This document shows, piece by piece, positions 53,828 through 63,925 of a DNA stretch of 64,000 nucleotides. Made by a program: the position numbers and the translations under genes. Origin of the DNA: Symbiodinium sp. CCMP2592 (taxonomy: Eukaryota; Sar; Dinophyceae; Suessiales; Symbiodiniaceae). The stretch's first letter is position 1. Each line of letters starts with the position of its first letter. The notes beneath the pieces are model-generated. The model saw only the letters and a program-made list of their open reading frames with translations. It was not told where the DNA came from and made no database searches. The stretch is from NCBI GenBank assembly GCA_905221615.1, contig CAJNDT010003112.1:1-64000 (forward strand), in the 5' to 3' direction.

Positions 53828-54012
53828 TAGGCTAGGGTTTGCCGTTGAGGGTTTGGGGTCGGAGGGGTCGGGTTTAGGGATATTGTGGGTTTAGGGTTTA
53901 GGGAGTTTGGGTTCGGATGAAGGATTACGGTTGAGGGTTTGAAGTTTGGGGGTTTTTGGGGCTTAGGGGTTGGCTCTTCGGGGTTTGGGGTTTGGGGTGT
54001 CGGAGCCCGAAG

Positions 54013-54079
54013 GGGCTTCGATAAGAAGGTCTTTCCTACCAATGGGCAGCAGAAGGGGAAACCAGTCCGTTACACGAAG
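54013..54079 (+). CDS. Putative exon (unknown protein)
   Basis: CCGAAG|G opens GFDKKVFPTNGQQKGKPVRY then TK, ending at AAG|GTCACA. It is a basic segment with protein-like composition. It may be continuous with 53,633. Confidence 0.4.
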
Positions 54080-54577
54080 GTCACAGGAAAACCTAAGCCG
54101 TAAGCCCCCAGCCAGAACCTTGACACTCAGCCGAAGCCTCGACACGGCAGCTGCGGAACCCGAATCCCCTACTAAACCCTTGACCCTAAACCCAAAACCT
54201 TAAAGAAAACCCCCAAAAAAAAAACTTTAAAAAAAAAAAGAAAACCCAAAACCGTACACCCTAAAGACTAAAACCTACAACCCCCCCCAAACCCTGAGCC
54301 CGGAGTCCCCCCTTCCCTAAACGCCACGGCATACGTGTTTCCCCTCCACAAGGTTTCGTGCGCCCATTCACAGCCCGTCTTGTAAAGCAAGAGCTCGAAT
54401 CGGACACTCTAAACTCTAAACCGGAAGCTCATAACCACAACCCCTCAACTCAAAACCTTCGGCGCTCTAGGCAGTACGTAAGGTTTTTGATAGGATAATC
54501 CCAATTAGGGTACTGAGAGCCCAAAGCACAGCCAAACCCTAAATCCTAAACTCACAGCACTCAACCCCGACACGTTA

Positions 54578-54690
54578 TAGTAAACCCCAAAAAGTTGGAA
54601 ACCGGATTAAGGCCAAATAGTGCTGGGATTCCCTATACATTACTCTTAAGGATTGAGGCTATGGGGTTTGCAACTTTTGGGCTTCTACTG
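54578..54690. repeat. Palindromic MITE, family E (copy E3)
   Basis: TAGTAAACCCCAAAAAGTTG with CAACTTTTGGGCTTCTACTG are inverted ends. The core GCCAAATAGTGCTGGGATTC is identical to E2. Confidence 0.7.
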
Positions 54691-54699
54691 GAGTTGTAT

Positions 54700-56400
54700 T
54701 CCAAACCCCACAGCCTTCAGGCTCAACCCTGTGCCCACTCGAAGCAAAACCCTGCGTCAGCTCCCTGACCTGATCTCGGAGAATGCCACGAACGGCATGT
54801 CCCGTGGCAGAAGCTCGAAATTTTAGGTTTGCTGTTCGCAATACAGAGGCCGAAATCAAAGTTCAAGCTATTCTTCAGGGTCTTTTCCTGAACTAGACAA
54901 CATATCCCACCGGCCCGAATCTTAGTCTCATCAATGACTCGAAACCCCGTGAGTGTTCGGATTTTGGGCGCAAGCAGAGACTTGCAAGCATGTCCCGAAA
55001 GCCAAAGGCCCTAAGCCGGCGTTCCAAGACTATTCTTGGCGGCCTTGAAGTAGTCCCGACAGAGGTACTTCTGGGGTAAAGTATGTATTATTTAATTGGG
55101 TATATGAATCTTTGGGGATTATAGCCCGCTTTAGCTGAAGGGGTTTCGCTGGGGCTTAGGATCCCTCTGACCGGGGCTTCTCTCCACGGAATTCAGTTTT
55201 CTAAAGCCTCGGTAAGGCCCTCCTTTAAATTCTACGAAACCGTGCCGTCTTGCGTAAAATCTGCAAACCCAAAACCCTAAACCCTTTAAGACCACTCTGA
55301 AGCCTTACGAAAACCATGCGAAGCCCACAAGGCATCCCTGAACCTAAGGGCTCTTAGTATAGGTGCCGATTTGTTTTTGGGTTTTGGGGGTTCCTTATTG
55401 TAATTATAGTAAACTAGCCTTTTTCTGTTTATTAAGGCCCCTACATCGCACCAAAGTCTGACTGAGGCTTTTGGTCGTGATTTGCTTGGCGGTGGCTTGG
55501 CTGCAGCTGGGTGCCGCTGTGGGTTTAGGGCCGTTGGGGTCTGAACTCGGCGGTCTTAGGAAAGACCTTAGGGGCTCCTATACTAGGGAGTACAGCGCAG
55601 CAGGATTCTGGCTTTCGCAAGTTAAGCCGGCTTTTCAGCATTCGGCAGGCTTCAACCTTGCCCGTTATCACCCCAGCTGTAGTCGTAGTGCTTCTCTTCA
55701 AGGTCCTATGCGGTTTAGAGTTTAGGGTTTAGGGTTTAGGGTTTAGGGACGCTGGACAACCATGGTCTAGGGTTGAGGGTTTAGGGTTTAGGGTGTAGGG
55801 AACCATTACGACTTTAAGCAAGACTGTTCAAAGGATGCTTATGGTTTGTGGTGGAGCAGGCGGCTCTCTGAGGGCCTGGGGCTGCGGGGTTCTTTCTGTG
55901 GGGAGCCTTCTGGAGCAATTGTAGCGATGATAGTAACTGGGAGAATTACGCAAAACATGCAGTAATTGTAGCAAGTTCTGTCAGTTCCTTCAGGGTTGGA
56001 TGCTGTGAATTGAGGAACATGCATCCTAAGCCGCCCTATATCATCGAATCACAGCAGCCCTTGTAGACGGCCCTTCTGAAGGAAGGGAACCCTCGTAGTC
56101 CCAGAGGAACTCTATTCTGATTCTTAAGGCCCCTCGGTTACACAGTGCGAGCCCTTGAGCTTTTCGCCTGGAGCCTTTCCGGAGGTTTGGAGAATGGGGA
56201 GCCCCAGTGTAAACCCATGTTGTAGTTGAAGTCCGAATGTATAACTATAGAAGTAAGTCAATATGCACGAATGAACAGATAAATCAGAACTTGCATGCAT
56301 GCATACATACGAAAATACATTAATATGTACAGACTTGAGAACCTCTTTGCATGGGAACTTCACAGGAAACTAAACTTCGCCGTTTTTAAACGCCCCTCTG
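54700..56400. other. Intron-like DNA, no exon seen
   Basis: The sequence is mostly unique, with small TTTAGGG tracts (55,718-55,797) and an AT-rich patch near 56,240-56,330. Short frames lack splice support. Confidence 0.35.
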
Positions 56401-56408
56401 TGCTTCAG

Positions 56409-56448
56409 GCCTACGCCAAGGAGCAGAGCAACTACGCGAGGAGCACAG
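56409..56448 (+). CDS. Putative small exon
   Basis: TGTGCTTCAG|G opens AYAKEQSNYARST, ending at CAG|GTTTTC in phase 1. The acceptor is good, the donor is weak. Confidence 0.4.
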
Positions 56449-56449
56449 G

Positions 56450-57665
56450 TTTTCTGCATTAGACGGGTGCAGGTACGCCGTAACGAGTTTAGGTCACGAA
56501 CTTGAGGAGTGAAACCCATGGAGACGTTTGGGGAAAAGGCTTTGCTGCCAAACACACCAGAATCCGTGGCTTCGGTTTAAGGTTTAGGCTTTGGGTTAGA
56601 AGCTCCGAGCTCTGTCTTCAAGAGCTGTTGAGGCAACCACGTTCGTAGATCCGTAGCAATGCAAAGCCGGCTTGTGCGAACCCATTCGGCAAGGCTTGGA
56701 ATCAAGCTTTTGCAATAAACATTGTGAAAACCAAGCGACCAGCACCATGATGACTTGACGATTTCAGGACTTTGAATAGACTTGGATAATGTAGGGGTCG
56801 GAAGCATCGGCAATAGTATCCCCCTTGTCGTTTCAAAGTAACTATGGTATATCCCAAGACGCTGTTCCATTATCCCTTCTTTGAATCCCTGCCGGCATAC
56901 GGTGTCGGGCAGAAGAACCTTGAATGATGTCCCGAGCGAGGGTGTTGGGTGTTGAGGGTGTGGGGTTCCTTCCTTTGAGGCTCTGAAGCTTCTACTTTGT
57001 AGCAGCTTAAACCCGAAGTGACTAAGCCCTAAGCTCTAAACCCTTTAGGGTTTATGGTTTTTCTCCCTGAGTGACTAAGCCCTGGACCCTAAGCTCTGGA
57101 CCCTTTAGGGCTTAGGGTTTAGAAAGAGCCTTCTGGATGAATGTCTGGGGCCCAGGGTGTAGCTTTGGGGTGGTTCCAGCCTCCGGCAATCAAACATACT
57201 CGCATCCCTGAGACCCCAAAACCCCTACACTTTACGACCCCAGAACCCTAGAAGGTAAGCCCGAAAGCCTACGCCCTGAAGCCCTGAACCTAGACCGAAA
57301 ACCTGGAGGCTTATGGAGTTTCTATGAATAAGGTCAGAAACCCTTCAGCGGCCCCATAGAAGGGGAGAGCCGTCAGCCCCAAAATCTTACGGAGACCCGA
57401 GACTCCATTCTTAAGAGCCTATAAGCCCGCAACCCTCCAGTTTTCCAACCCTGGAAACCTCAAACCTGCACTCTGAGCCCAGAGACCCCCCCCAAGCTTC
57501 AGAAACCGTCACATCGGGGCCTTAAATAGTTACAATAGGCAAACACTTGCAAGTGAACATGTCCGACGGTGCGGTTTTTGGGAGCTTATTTTTAGTATAA
57601 TCATAATAAGGAACACCCAGAATGGTATTGCTAGTTCTTTCGGCCCCGAGCTCCAGAAACCTCGG
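56450..57665. other. Intron-like DNA, no exon seen
   Basis: An imperfect direct repeat around GAGTGACTAAGCCCT (57,018 and 57,071) and drifted telomere text are present. No exon is convincing. Confidence 0.35.
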
Positions 57666-57670
57666 CAAAG

Positions 57671-57736
57671 GCCCGGCTTTTGGTGGAGAAGGCGCATGCC
57701 GCCCTTTGGCAGAAGCCGGCGCCCCAGCAGCTGCCT
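57671..57736 (+). CDS. Exon of the thioredoxin-like gene (probable)
   Basis: GGCAAAG|G and CCT|GTGTAT bound 22 codons in phase 0/0, ARLLVEKAHAALWQKPAPQQ then LP. It lies upstream of the thioredoxin-like exons on the same strand, but membership is inferred from position only. Confidence 0.5.
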
Positions 57737-57779
57737 GTGTATCTGTGGAAGCATCCTCTTGACTTCCAAGCTTTAAAGC

Positions 57780-58630
57780 CACAAGACTCTAAACCCTAAA
57801 CCCTAAAGCCACAAAACCCCCAAGCCCCCACCCTTCAAGCCCCAAAACTCTCAACCCGGAAGCCGCAAAACCTCGAAGATCCAAGCCCGAAGCCCACAAA
57901 AGCAACCCAGTGGCCGAACAAATTAAGCATCAAGCCCATAATCCTCCACTGCGAGGGGGTTTTTGTGCTACGTTTTGTTCCTACATCTGCTTGTATAGGA
58001 AGCTGTCCAGTCTGCTGGGGGACCCATTTGAAGCAAGACTCCTCAGCCCAAAGCCCTGAAGGCCTACCATTGCGAAGCTCAATCCCGGAACCCCCGACCC
58101 CACAGCCCGAGTAATTCCCAGCCTCGTTCAGGGCCTCTAGTTTAGGATTTAGGAAGTGCTGCTTTAGGGTTTAGGGATTTAGGGTGTAGGATTTTCGGAC
58201 TTTGGGTTTTGGTCTTTAGCGTTGTGGGCTTATCCCCAAAGCCTTAGAACCCTCAATACACTTAACAGCTCCAAAACCCACGGAAACTCCAAGCCCCGGA
58301 CTTTAATCCCAAGGCCCCACATTTACATCCCAAGCCCGCCAACCAGTAAAGCGGCGGGATAATTCGCCCCGAGCCTTTTCACAGTAGCCCTTATAGGATC
58401 CTAAATCCCAAAACCCTAACAACTAAACCTCGGACCCTAAAGTAGTACTTTCAGTAAACCCTAAACCCTAAACCTTAAAACTAATACCCTAAACCCTAAA
58501 CCGTTACAACAACCCTAAACCCTAAAAAAATACCCTAAACCCTAAACCCTTAAAACAGCCCGAAACCCTAAACCCTAAAAAAATAGACCCCAAACCCTAA
58601 ACCCTTACAAACAAGCCCGAAACCCTAAAC
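57780..58630. repeat. Degenerate CCCTAAA tracts
   Basis: Drifted CCCCAAAC/CCCGAAGC text runs at 57,780-57,910. From 58,455 to 58,630 repeats of CCCTAAACCCTAAA alternate with AAAAAATA or TTAAAAC spacers at about 45-50 base intervals. Confidence 0.65.
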
Positions 58631-58715
58631 TGTGTCAGCTTTTCAGCTGCAGGTTCTGCTCGACGGGGAGTAGTGCTCTGCCCGGGGCCATGGCTGGTGT
58701 GAGAGGGGGTCTTTA

Positions 58716-58835
58716 CTTGGAGGATCATGGGACTTAGTAAGTAAGGTTATAAGTCCCTTAATTGGGGTTATAAGTAATTACAGGTATAGTTACCTTATTT
58801 ATAACCCTAGTTACTAAGTCCGATGACCCTTTAAG
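58716..58835. repeat. Palindromic MITE, family C (copy C3, inverse orientation)
   Basis: CTTGGAGGATCATGGG and GATGACCCTTTAAG are the ends, with TA outside both. It is the reverse orientation of C2. Confidence 0.8.
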
Positions 58836-58859
58836 TAGGGGCCTCAGCCTCACAAATAT

Positions 58860-58952
58860 GGGTAGTTGTCAAAAATTAGGGTTCCTTTTGAGTCCCTAAT
58901 ATAGCACGGCACCTAGGGTTCCCAAAAAGGGACCATAATTCTGACAACCACC
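58860..58952. repeat. Palindromic MITE, family F (copy F2)
   Basis: GGGTAGTTGTCAAAAATTAG and CATAATTCTGACAACCACCC are inverted ends. The interior AATATAGCACGGCACC matches F1 in reverse. Confidence 0.65.
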
Positions 58953-58959
58953 CAAATAT

Positions 58960-59810
58960 GGGTTTAGGGTTTGGGGCGGATCTCGCTATACTTGTTTTTT
59001 TTGTTCTGTTTGGGCCATATTTTGGATGTTTTATTCTGGGGTTGCTTTTTGGGTGGGTTTCTGCAAAGTTTGCTAGGCGGGCTACTGGAGGGCTTAACAA
59101 ATCGAGTTTGGAGGCTAAAGTTTGACGGTTTAGGTTAGCTTCATGCGTTTCTATAGGCCTGTCCGAAGGTGTTTAAGAAAGGTTTTGGCTTGTTTGATGA
59201 AAGGTTCTCAGAAGGTGGGGTTGTTTCGAGTTCGCTTCACTGCTGAGTTTGGGATGTTAGTGTTTGCATGGGGAGGCTCTGGCTGCAGTAGGAGCAGACT
59301 GGCGTTCAGCGCGTCGGTTTCGCGAGTTCTTGTGAGCTTAGGGTTTAGGGTTTAGGCTTTAGGGTTTCGGGTTCAGGGTTTAAGGTTTTGTTGTGACTCC
59401 GTAAAACCGACGTTGTACTCTTGGCACCCTAAAATACTAAAGGCTACATGCCCCACGCCACAGCCGTTCATCCCACAATGTCTGCAGGCCCGTTTTCGAA
59501 GTGTTGTTCTAGGCTTAAGGGGCCGCGGGGTTCAATCACCTGCGGGACTCTGCGCGCGCAGGGCACAGGGCAAAGGGGACAGGGTGCAGGTCCCCCCTAG
59601 CACCGGCCTGGAGGCCCCTGGGTCCAAGCACCTTCATCGCTGAGACGAAATAGCGACCATCCAAAAGACTTCCGAAACTCTGGACCTTAAACTCTGAATC
59701 CTAGTGCCAATCCTTCTACAAGTAAGCACATGGTCGAGACATCCCCGTACAGGGCTTATGCACATGTCCCATTTGGGGGCCCGGAAAGCGGCCTGCAAAA
59801 CCGCAAACCC
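58960..59810. other. Intron-like DNA, no exon seen
   Basis: A 70-codon plus frame at 59,143-59,355 has Phe/Gly/Ser-rich composition but no splice support. A GC-rich patch lies near 59,540-59,620. Confidence 0.3.
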
Positions 59811-59819
59811 TGTACCCTA

Positions 59820-59910
59820 AAGCTGAGCTGTAAGCCCTCAACCCTAAACCCTAAACCCCTAAACCCCTAAACCCCTAAATCCCTAAACCCCTAAAGCCCT
59901 AAACCCTCCC
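59820..59910. repeat. CCCTAAA/CCCCTAAA tract
   Basis: About twelve CCCTAAA or CCCCTAAA units end just upstream of the thioredoxin-like exon at 59,926. Confidence 0.8.
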
Positions 59911-59925
59911 CCAACCCTGAAAAAG

Positions 59926-60015
59926 GCCCGTGAAGCTCGTTGCGGTGGAGCTTACAGAAGCCGGCTCTTTTGGGGACCAGTGGACGCCTCAGTCCCCCCA
60001 TCATAAGGGAGTTGC
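59926..60015 (+). CDS. Exon of thioredoxin-like protein
   Basis: The frame reads PVKLVAVELTEAGSFGDQW and onward to HHKGVA, then a consensus donor GC|GTGAGT in phase 2. The next exon starts with the single base needed. The segment fits the third strand and following helix of a thioredoxin fold ('VAVDVDE...LAE'). The acceptor is AAAAAG|G, without a good pyrimidine tract, so the 5' end is uncertain. No CxxC-bearing exon was found upstream. Confidence 0.55.
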
Positions 60016-60053
60016 GTGAGTTCAAGTCTTCGGCTTGAAGGTCCTCTTGAGTA

Positions 60054-60173
60054 CTTAAAGGATCATGGGACTTAGTAACTAGGGTTATAAATAAGGTAAC
60101 TATACTTATAATTACTTATAACCTCAATTAGGGGACTTATAACCTTACCTATTGAGTCCCCTGATCTTCCAAG
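60054..60173. repeat. Palindromic MITE, family C (copy C4)
   Basis: CTTAAAGGATCATGGGACTT and GATCTTCCAAG are the ends, with TA outside both. It lies 38 bases past the splice donor of the thioredoxin-like exon. Confidence 0.8.
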
Positions 60174-60469
60174 TAAGGAAGACACCTTAAATATCTCATT
60201 CAGAACATCTTTGTGTCTTTCGGATTATTTTCCTCCCTAAACCCTAGTCCCTAAACCCCTTAACCCGAATGCCATTCGGCGTCTCTATGGTGTTGCAACG
60301 TATTCATTTCGTGAGAAATATTAATGAGTTCAAGCTTCTTTCCTGAACTCTAAACCCTAAACCCTGAAATCCTAAGGCCTAGCACCACAGCCTAAACAAG
60401 CTTTGGGTCTTACGCGCACCTCCAATCACTGACTGCATTGTGGTCCATGGGTCCCAATTCAATTTGTCC

Positions 60470-60590
60470 TAGACCCTAAAACCCCAAAGCCCTAAACCCT
60501 AAACCCAAACCCTAAAACCCCGAAGCCCTAAACCCCTGAAGCTCCTAAACCCTAAACCCTAAGACCCCAAAGCCCTAAGACTTGAAGCTC
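60470..60590. repeat. CCCTAAA/CCCCAAAGCCC tract
   Basis: Repeats of CCCTAAACCC and CCCCAAAGCCC lie inside the intron between the two thioredoxin-like exons. Confidence 0.75.
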
Positions 60591-60838
60591 CGCGGCACTC
60601 TGTGAGCTTTCCGTGCAGCCTTTAAGGATCCTTGGCCCTTCTTGGTGCTCGTCTGGTTTGAATGCCGCATAAAGGAATTCCTTGAAAGGAACCGTTTATA
60701 GTACCCCTTATGGAACCCATTCAAGGAAGCCTTGAAAGGGAAGTGTAAGGCCAACCACAAGACTTGAATCTAGTTTTTACAGCCCTTTGTTCGGCTTGAC
60801 ACTTAGTAGCCCGGAAAGCCACGAGCTTTTCAAGCCAG

Positions 60839-60917
60839 GTACGGCGTGAAGGAGGTTCCCTACTGCCTGATGTACATGGGCGGCAAGCAGGTTTATGGCA
60901 AGAGGCGCATCGGAAAT
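60839..60917 (+). CDS. Exon of thioredoxin-like protein
   Basis: AAGCCAG|G opens YGVKEVPYCLMYMGGKQVYG then KRRIGN, up to AAT|GTAGGG. 'YGVKEVP' followed by a hydrophobic strand and 'GGKQV' is the signature of the C-terminal half of a thioredoxin fold, with the cis-proline after Val. The phase 2 join to 59,926-60,015 works exactly. Redox activity cannot be judged, since the active-site exon is not seen. The fold call is fairly firm; the protein's identity is not. Confidence 0.65.
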
Positions 60918-61096
60918 GTAGGGTTTAGGGTTTAGGCTAGGGTTGAGGGCTCAGGGTTTCGGGCTCAAGGTTCCAAGTCGAAGCCCAAAAATAGAAGTCA
61001 TGTCAGGAAACCCGAATCCTAAACCCTAAACCCAAAGCCCAAGACGTTATCCTAGACCCTAAACTCAAGGCCCGAGACGTTAAATCTTGCTTGCAA

Positions 61097-61163
61097 CGTG
61101 TGCTCTTGTGGAAGAGGTGGGAGGGGAGGCGGCGCGGCAGCAGTTTACGGTCAGAGGAGCTGC
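61097..61163 (+). CDS. Possible exon after the thioredoxin-like exon
   Basis: The frame CALVEEVGGEAARQQFTVRG AAS stays protein-like and would fit the last helix of a thioredoxin fold. No strong splice sites bound it. Confidence 0.25.
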
Positions 61164-61433
61164 TTCGTAACCTTCAAAAGTCCAGCTTCCTGGTGCTGGG
61201 TTAGGGAGATGTCTCTTACATGCCATAGACCCCTAGACAACCCTATAATTACAACCCTTCCTGCCCATCTGAACCCTGTCAGCCCGCCCAAAACCACAAA
61301 ACCCAGTCATTTTTAACCCTTTAACTTGATGTAGGTTGGGCAGTACTTTTCATCTTTAAACTCTAGAGCCTAAACGCTTGAGTTTGGTCGGGCACTTTTC
61401 TTTTCTTCTAAATCGTGTTGTTTTGCTTTACAG

Positions 61434-61497
61434 GCTCCATGGCACGCGGATGGCGCCCCGAGCCGCGGCGGCCGCCAAGCCGAAGGCGGATTCTGAG
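61434..61497 (+). CDS. Linker exon with Ala/Lys-rich end
   Basis: A strong pyrimidine tract and TTTACAG|G precede LHGTRMAPRAAAAAKPKADS plus E, ending at GAG|GTTTTG in phase 0. It joins in phase to the exon at 62,321. The entry phase (2) does not fit the exon at 60,839 directly, so another exon or an alternative donor lies between. Confidence 0.5.
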
Positions 61498-61560
61498 GTT
61501 TTGTCCTTGGATGTCTGGTGCTTAGATGGGAATGGGGTTTAGGATTTAGGGCTCTTAGTA

Positions 61561-61639
61561 GGGAATGGGGGAATGGATCCCTATAGTAGTCCCTTTTTCG
61601 TCCCCAACAATAGTCTCCAGAATCCGTTGCCCCATGCCC
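61561..61639. repeat. 79-bp TA-flanked palindrome
   Basis: GGGAATGGGGGAATGGATCC and its imperfect inverse AATCCGTTGCCCCATGCCC are flanked by TA (61,559-61,560 and 61,640-61,641). A related ATTCCCTACTA end lies near 61,750. Confidence 0.6.
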
Positions 61640-61797
61640 TACTAGGCGCCAGACAGTTGTACCAGATCCCTTAAAGATCCCTTCAAGGACCGACAGGAAC
61701 CCCCGAACCCCTATAGTAGCACCCTTGCTGGAACCCCTGCTCCTCCATTCCCTACTATCCACCAGACAGTTTTGAGGTTTTGGTCCCTGGGGCCTGA

Positions 61798-62005
61798 GTG
61801 TGTGTGTGTGTGTGTGTGTCATCGTTTTTTCTCTCTCTGTATAGATTAAATACATGTAATTAACTAATAAAACAGAAACAGATATGCATGCAAAAATCGA
61901 CAAGTATAGTTATGTGTGTGTATATATATATATAATATGTATATATATATATATACACATGTATATTTGTGTATATATATATATATATATATGTTTATCT
62001 ATCTT
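61798..62005. repeat. GT and TA microsatellites
   Basis: A (TG)n run at 61,798-61,820 and TATATA runs at 61,915-61,992 are separated by a short AT-rich stretch. No gene is seen. Confidence 0.85.
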
Positions 62006-62320
62006 CATTTAATGGAATCCGCAACCCCGGCCCTGACACTCAGCGGTTTGAGGGCCCACAGGTTCAGGGTCTAGCGTGAAGCGCTGACAATGCTACACCT
62101 ATCTGCAACTTTTCCCAGGTGCAGTCTACCCCAAAACCTAAACACATAAACAACCCGAGCCCTAAACCCAAAGCACACAAAAAGCCCTAAACCCTAAACA
62201 CACAAAAAACAAAAAGCCCAAACCCCAAAACCCTAAACCCCAGATGCTAAACCCTAAACCCTAAAGATATAAACACAAAAACCCGAAACTCCTAAACCCT
62301 AAACCCTAACCCTTTTGCAG

Positions 62321-62385
62321 GTGCTTCTTGTGGAGCCCAATCCTGGGAATCAGCTGAAGCTGGAAAGGCGCCTTGTCGAAAAAAG
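62321..62385 (+). CDS. Receiver-like exon downstream of the thioredoxin-like exons
   Basis: CCTTTTGCAG|G opens VLLVEPNPGNQLKLERRLVE then K in phase 0, continuous with the exon at 61,434. This resembles the first strand and helix of response-regulator receiver domains ('ILLVEDNPVNQ...'), but the acidic pair is EP rather than ED, so phosphorylation may be lost. The donor is unclear. If linked, the gene would fuse a thioredoxin fold to a receiver-like domain. The similarity is from memory of the family; fusion is inferred. Confidence 0.45.
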
Positions 62386-62419
62386 ACCCCAACAAGAAGG
62401 GGCAACACAGCGGCCTTTA

Positions 62420-63050
62420 CAAGGGTCCTATAAGGGTTACTATAAGGGGTCTATAAGGGTACTAATAATAGTATAGGGGCCTATAAGTATTACCTATACC
62501 ATTTTGGGGGCTCCTTATTAGAGTTATAGTATAATATGCCCCAAAGACTTATTCTAGTTATTTAGGCCCTTATATTATCCCTCAAGCGTCGCCCGAGGTT
62601 CTCGGGGATAAAGTTTAGGATGTAGAGGTTTGGGGTTCAAGGCTTTAGGGTTTAGGGCCTTCCGGTTCGGGGCTGTTGGGCTGTGAGGCCTCATCTCAAG
62701 CCCCAAATTTAGGGTTCGCCCTTTAGAGACCAGAAAATCCCACACCCCCTTCCAAAGGCAGGTCATGTGAACCCCAAGGCTGTGTGTAGAGCTTCTGATG
62801 GTTGGTGTTCACGTTCTCGCGGTAGGGGTGTGCGTGCCTGAACCCTAAACTCAAGGCCTAGGCCGCCCACCTCCGTGGTTGGGCGGCGCTTAAGCCCCTC
62901 GACCCCGATGGCGCAGAGCGAACCATTACGCTTGCCCGCCTTTCCGCAGCCATGGGGACGGTAGCACCTAGGATAGGCGCAGTACCGGAGCAGGTTCTCC
63001 TCGAAACCAGTACTGGTCCCTATTCAAGTGTTTGCCTTAAACCCCCCCCT
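62420..63050. other. Family G-like repeat and unique DNA, no exon assured
   Basis: TATAAGGGTTACTATAAGGG and GGGGCC/TAGTTATTTAGGCCC motifs (62,415-62,575) form another fold-back. Unique DNA follows, with no convincing exon. Confidence 0.35.
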
Positions 63051-63129
63051 TCACCTTGAAGGGTGGTCGGCCAATTTGGGCCCCAAGGGGGGCCTGGAAG
63101 CAGAGTTCCAGGACCTGCCGGTCTTAGGG

Positions 63130-63290
63130 AAACTTGGACCAAACTGCGGCCCTGCCGCTCTGCCCTGCTGCCCTGCCTGCCCTCCCCTGCCCTGCCCTGC
63201 CCTGTCCCGCTGCCCTGCCCTGCCCCGCCCCTGCCCTGCCCTCCCGCCGCCCTCCTGCCCTGCCTGCCCCTCCTTCGGCAAGACTGGTGC
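63130..63290. repeat. CTGCCC tract
   Basis: CTGCCCTGCCC repeats are the reverse complement of the CAGGG tract at 30,930-31,030. Cys/Pro/Ala-rich frames across it are artefacts. Confidence 0.8.
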
Positions 63291-63604
63291 TGGTTTTGCC
63301 TCTAAATTCCGTTCATAAAATGTGCATTCTAATGGGGCCAGGTGCGAAAGTCGAGGTCCCCTCCTTTCTTTTCGTGTGGTTGCTTTAAACCCTGTGGTTG
63401 CAGAAATATAGAAAACCAATGAAAACCATAGAATGAGTTTAGGGGCTAAACCCTAAAAGGAATAGGTTTGGGTGGTTTGGCCGCCTTAGACGGTGTGGGG
63501 TGGGAGAGTCAACAGAAAGAGCCATCCACAATCAGGCTCCAACAGCCAATCGTCAGAAGACGACGCACTCGAAAGTACACTGTTGCGAGATACTTCCGCT
63601 TAAG

Positions 63605-63925
63605 GGCAAACCCTAAACCCTAAACCCTTAATCCCTAAACCCTAAACCCCTAAACCCTTAAACCCCAAACTCCTATCATCCCCTAAACCTCTGAACCCTA
63701 AACCATAAACCCCAAACCCTACCATAGCCTAATCATGCCGGGGTTCTGCGAAAGCGGTCGAGTCGAGGCCAGGCCTGAACCGGGGTCCATAAGGGTTCCT
63801 TTAAAGGGATCTATAAGGGTTCTAAAAAGGGGTTTAGGGTTTAGGGGTTTAGGGTTTTAGGGGTTTAGGGTTTAGGGGTTTAGGGTTGAGGGGTTTAAGG
63901 GTTTAGGGTTTAGGGCTTAGAGTCT
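63605..63925. repeat. CCCTAAA then TTTAGGG tracts
   Basis: CCCTAAA variants (63,608-63,720) face TTTAGGG/TTTAGGGG repeats (63,832-63,925) across about 110 bases of unique and family G-like DNA. Confidence 0.8.
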
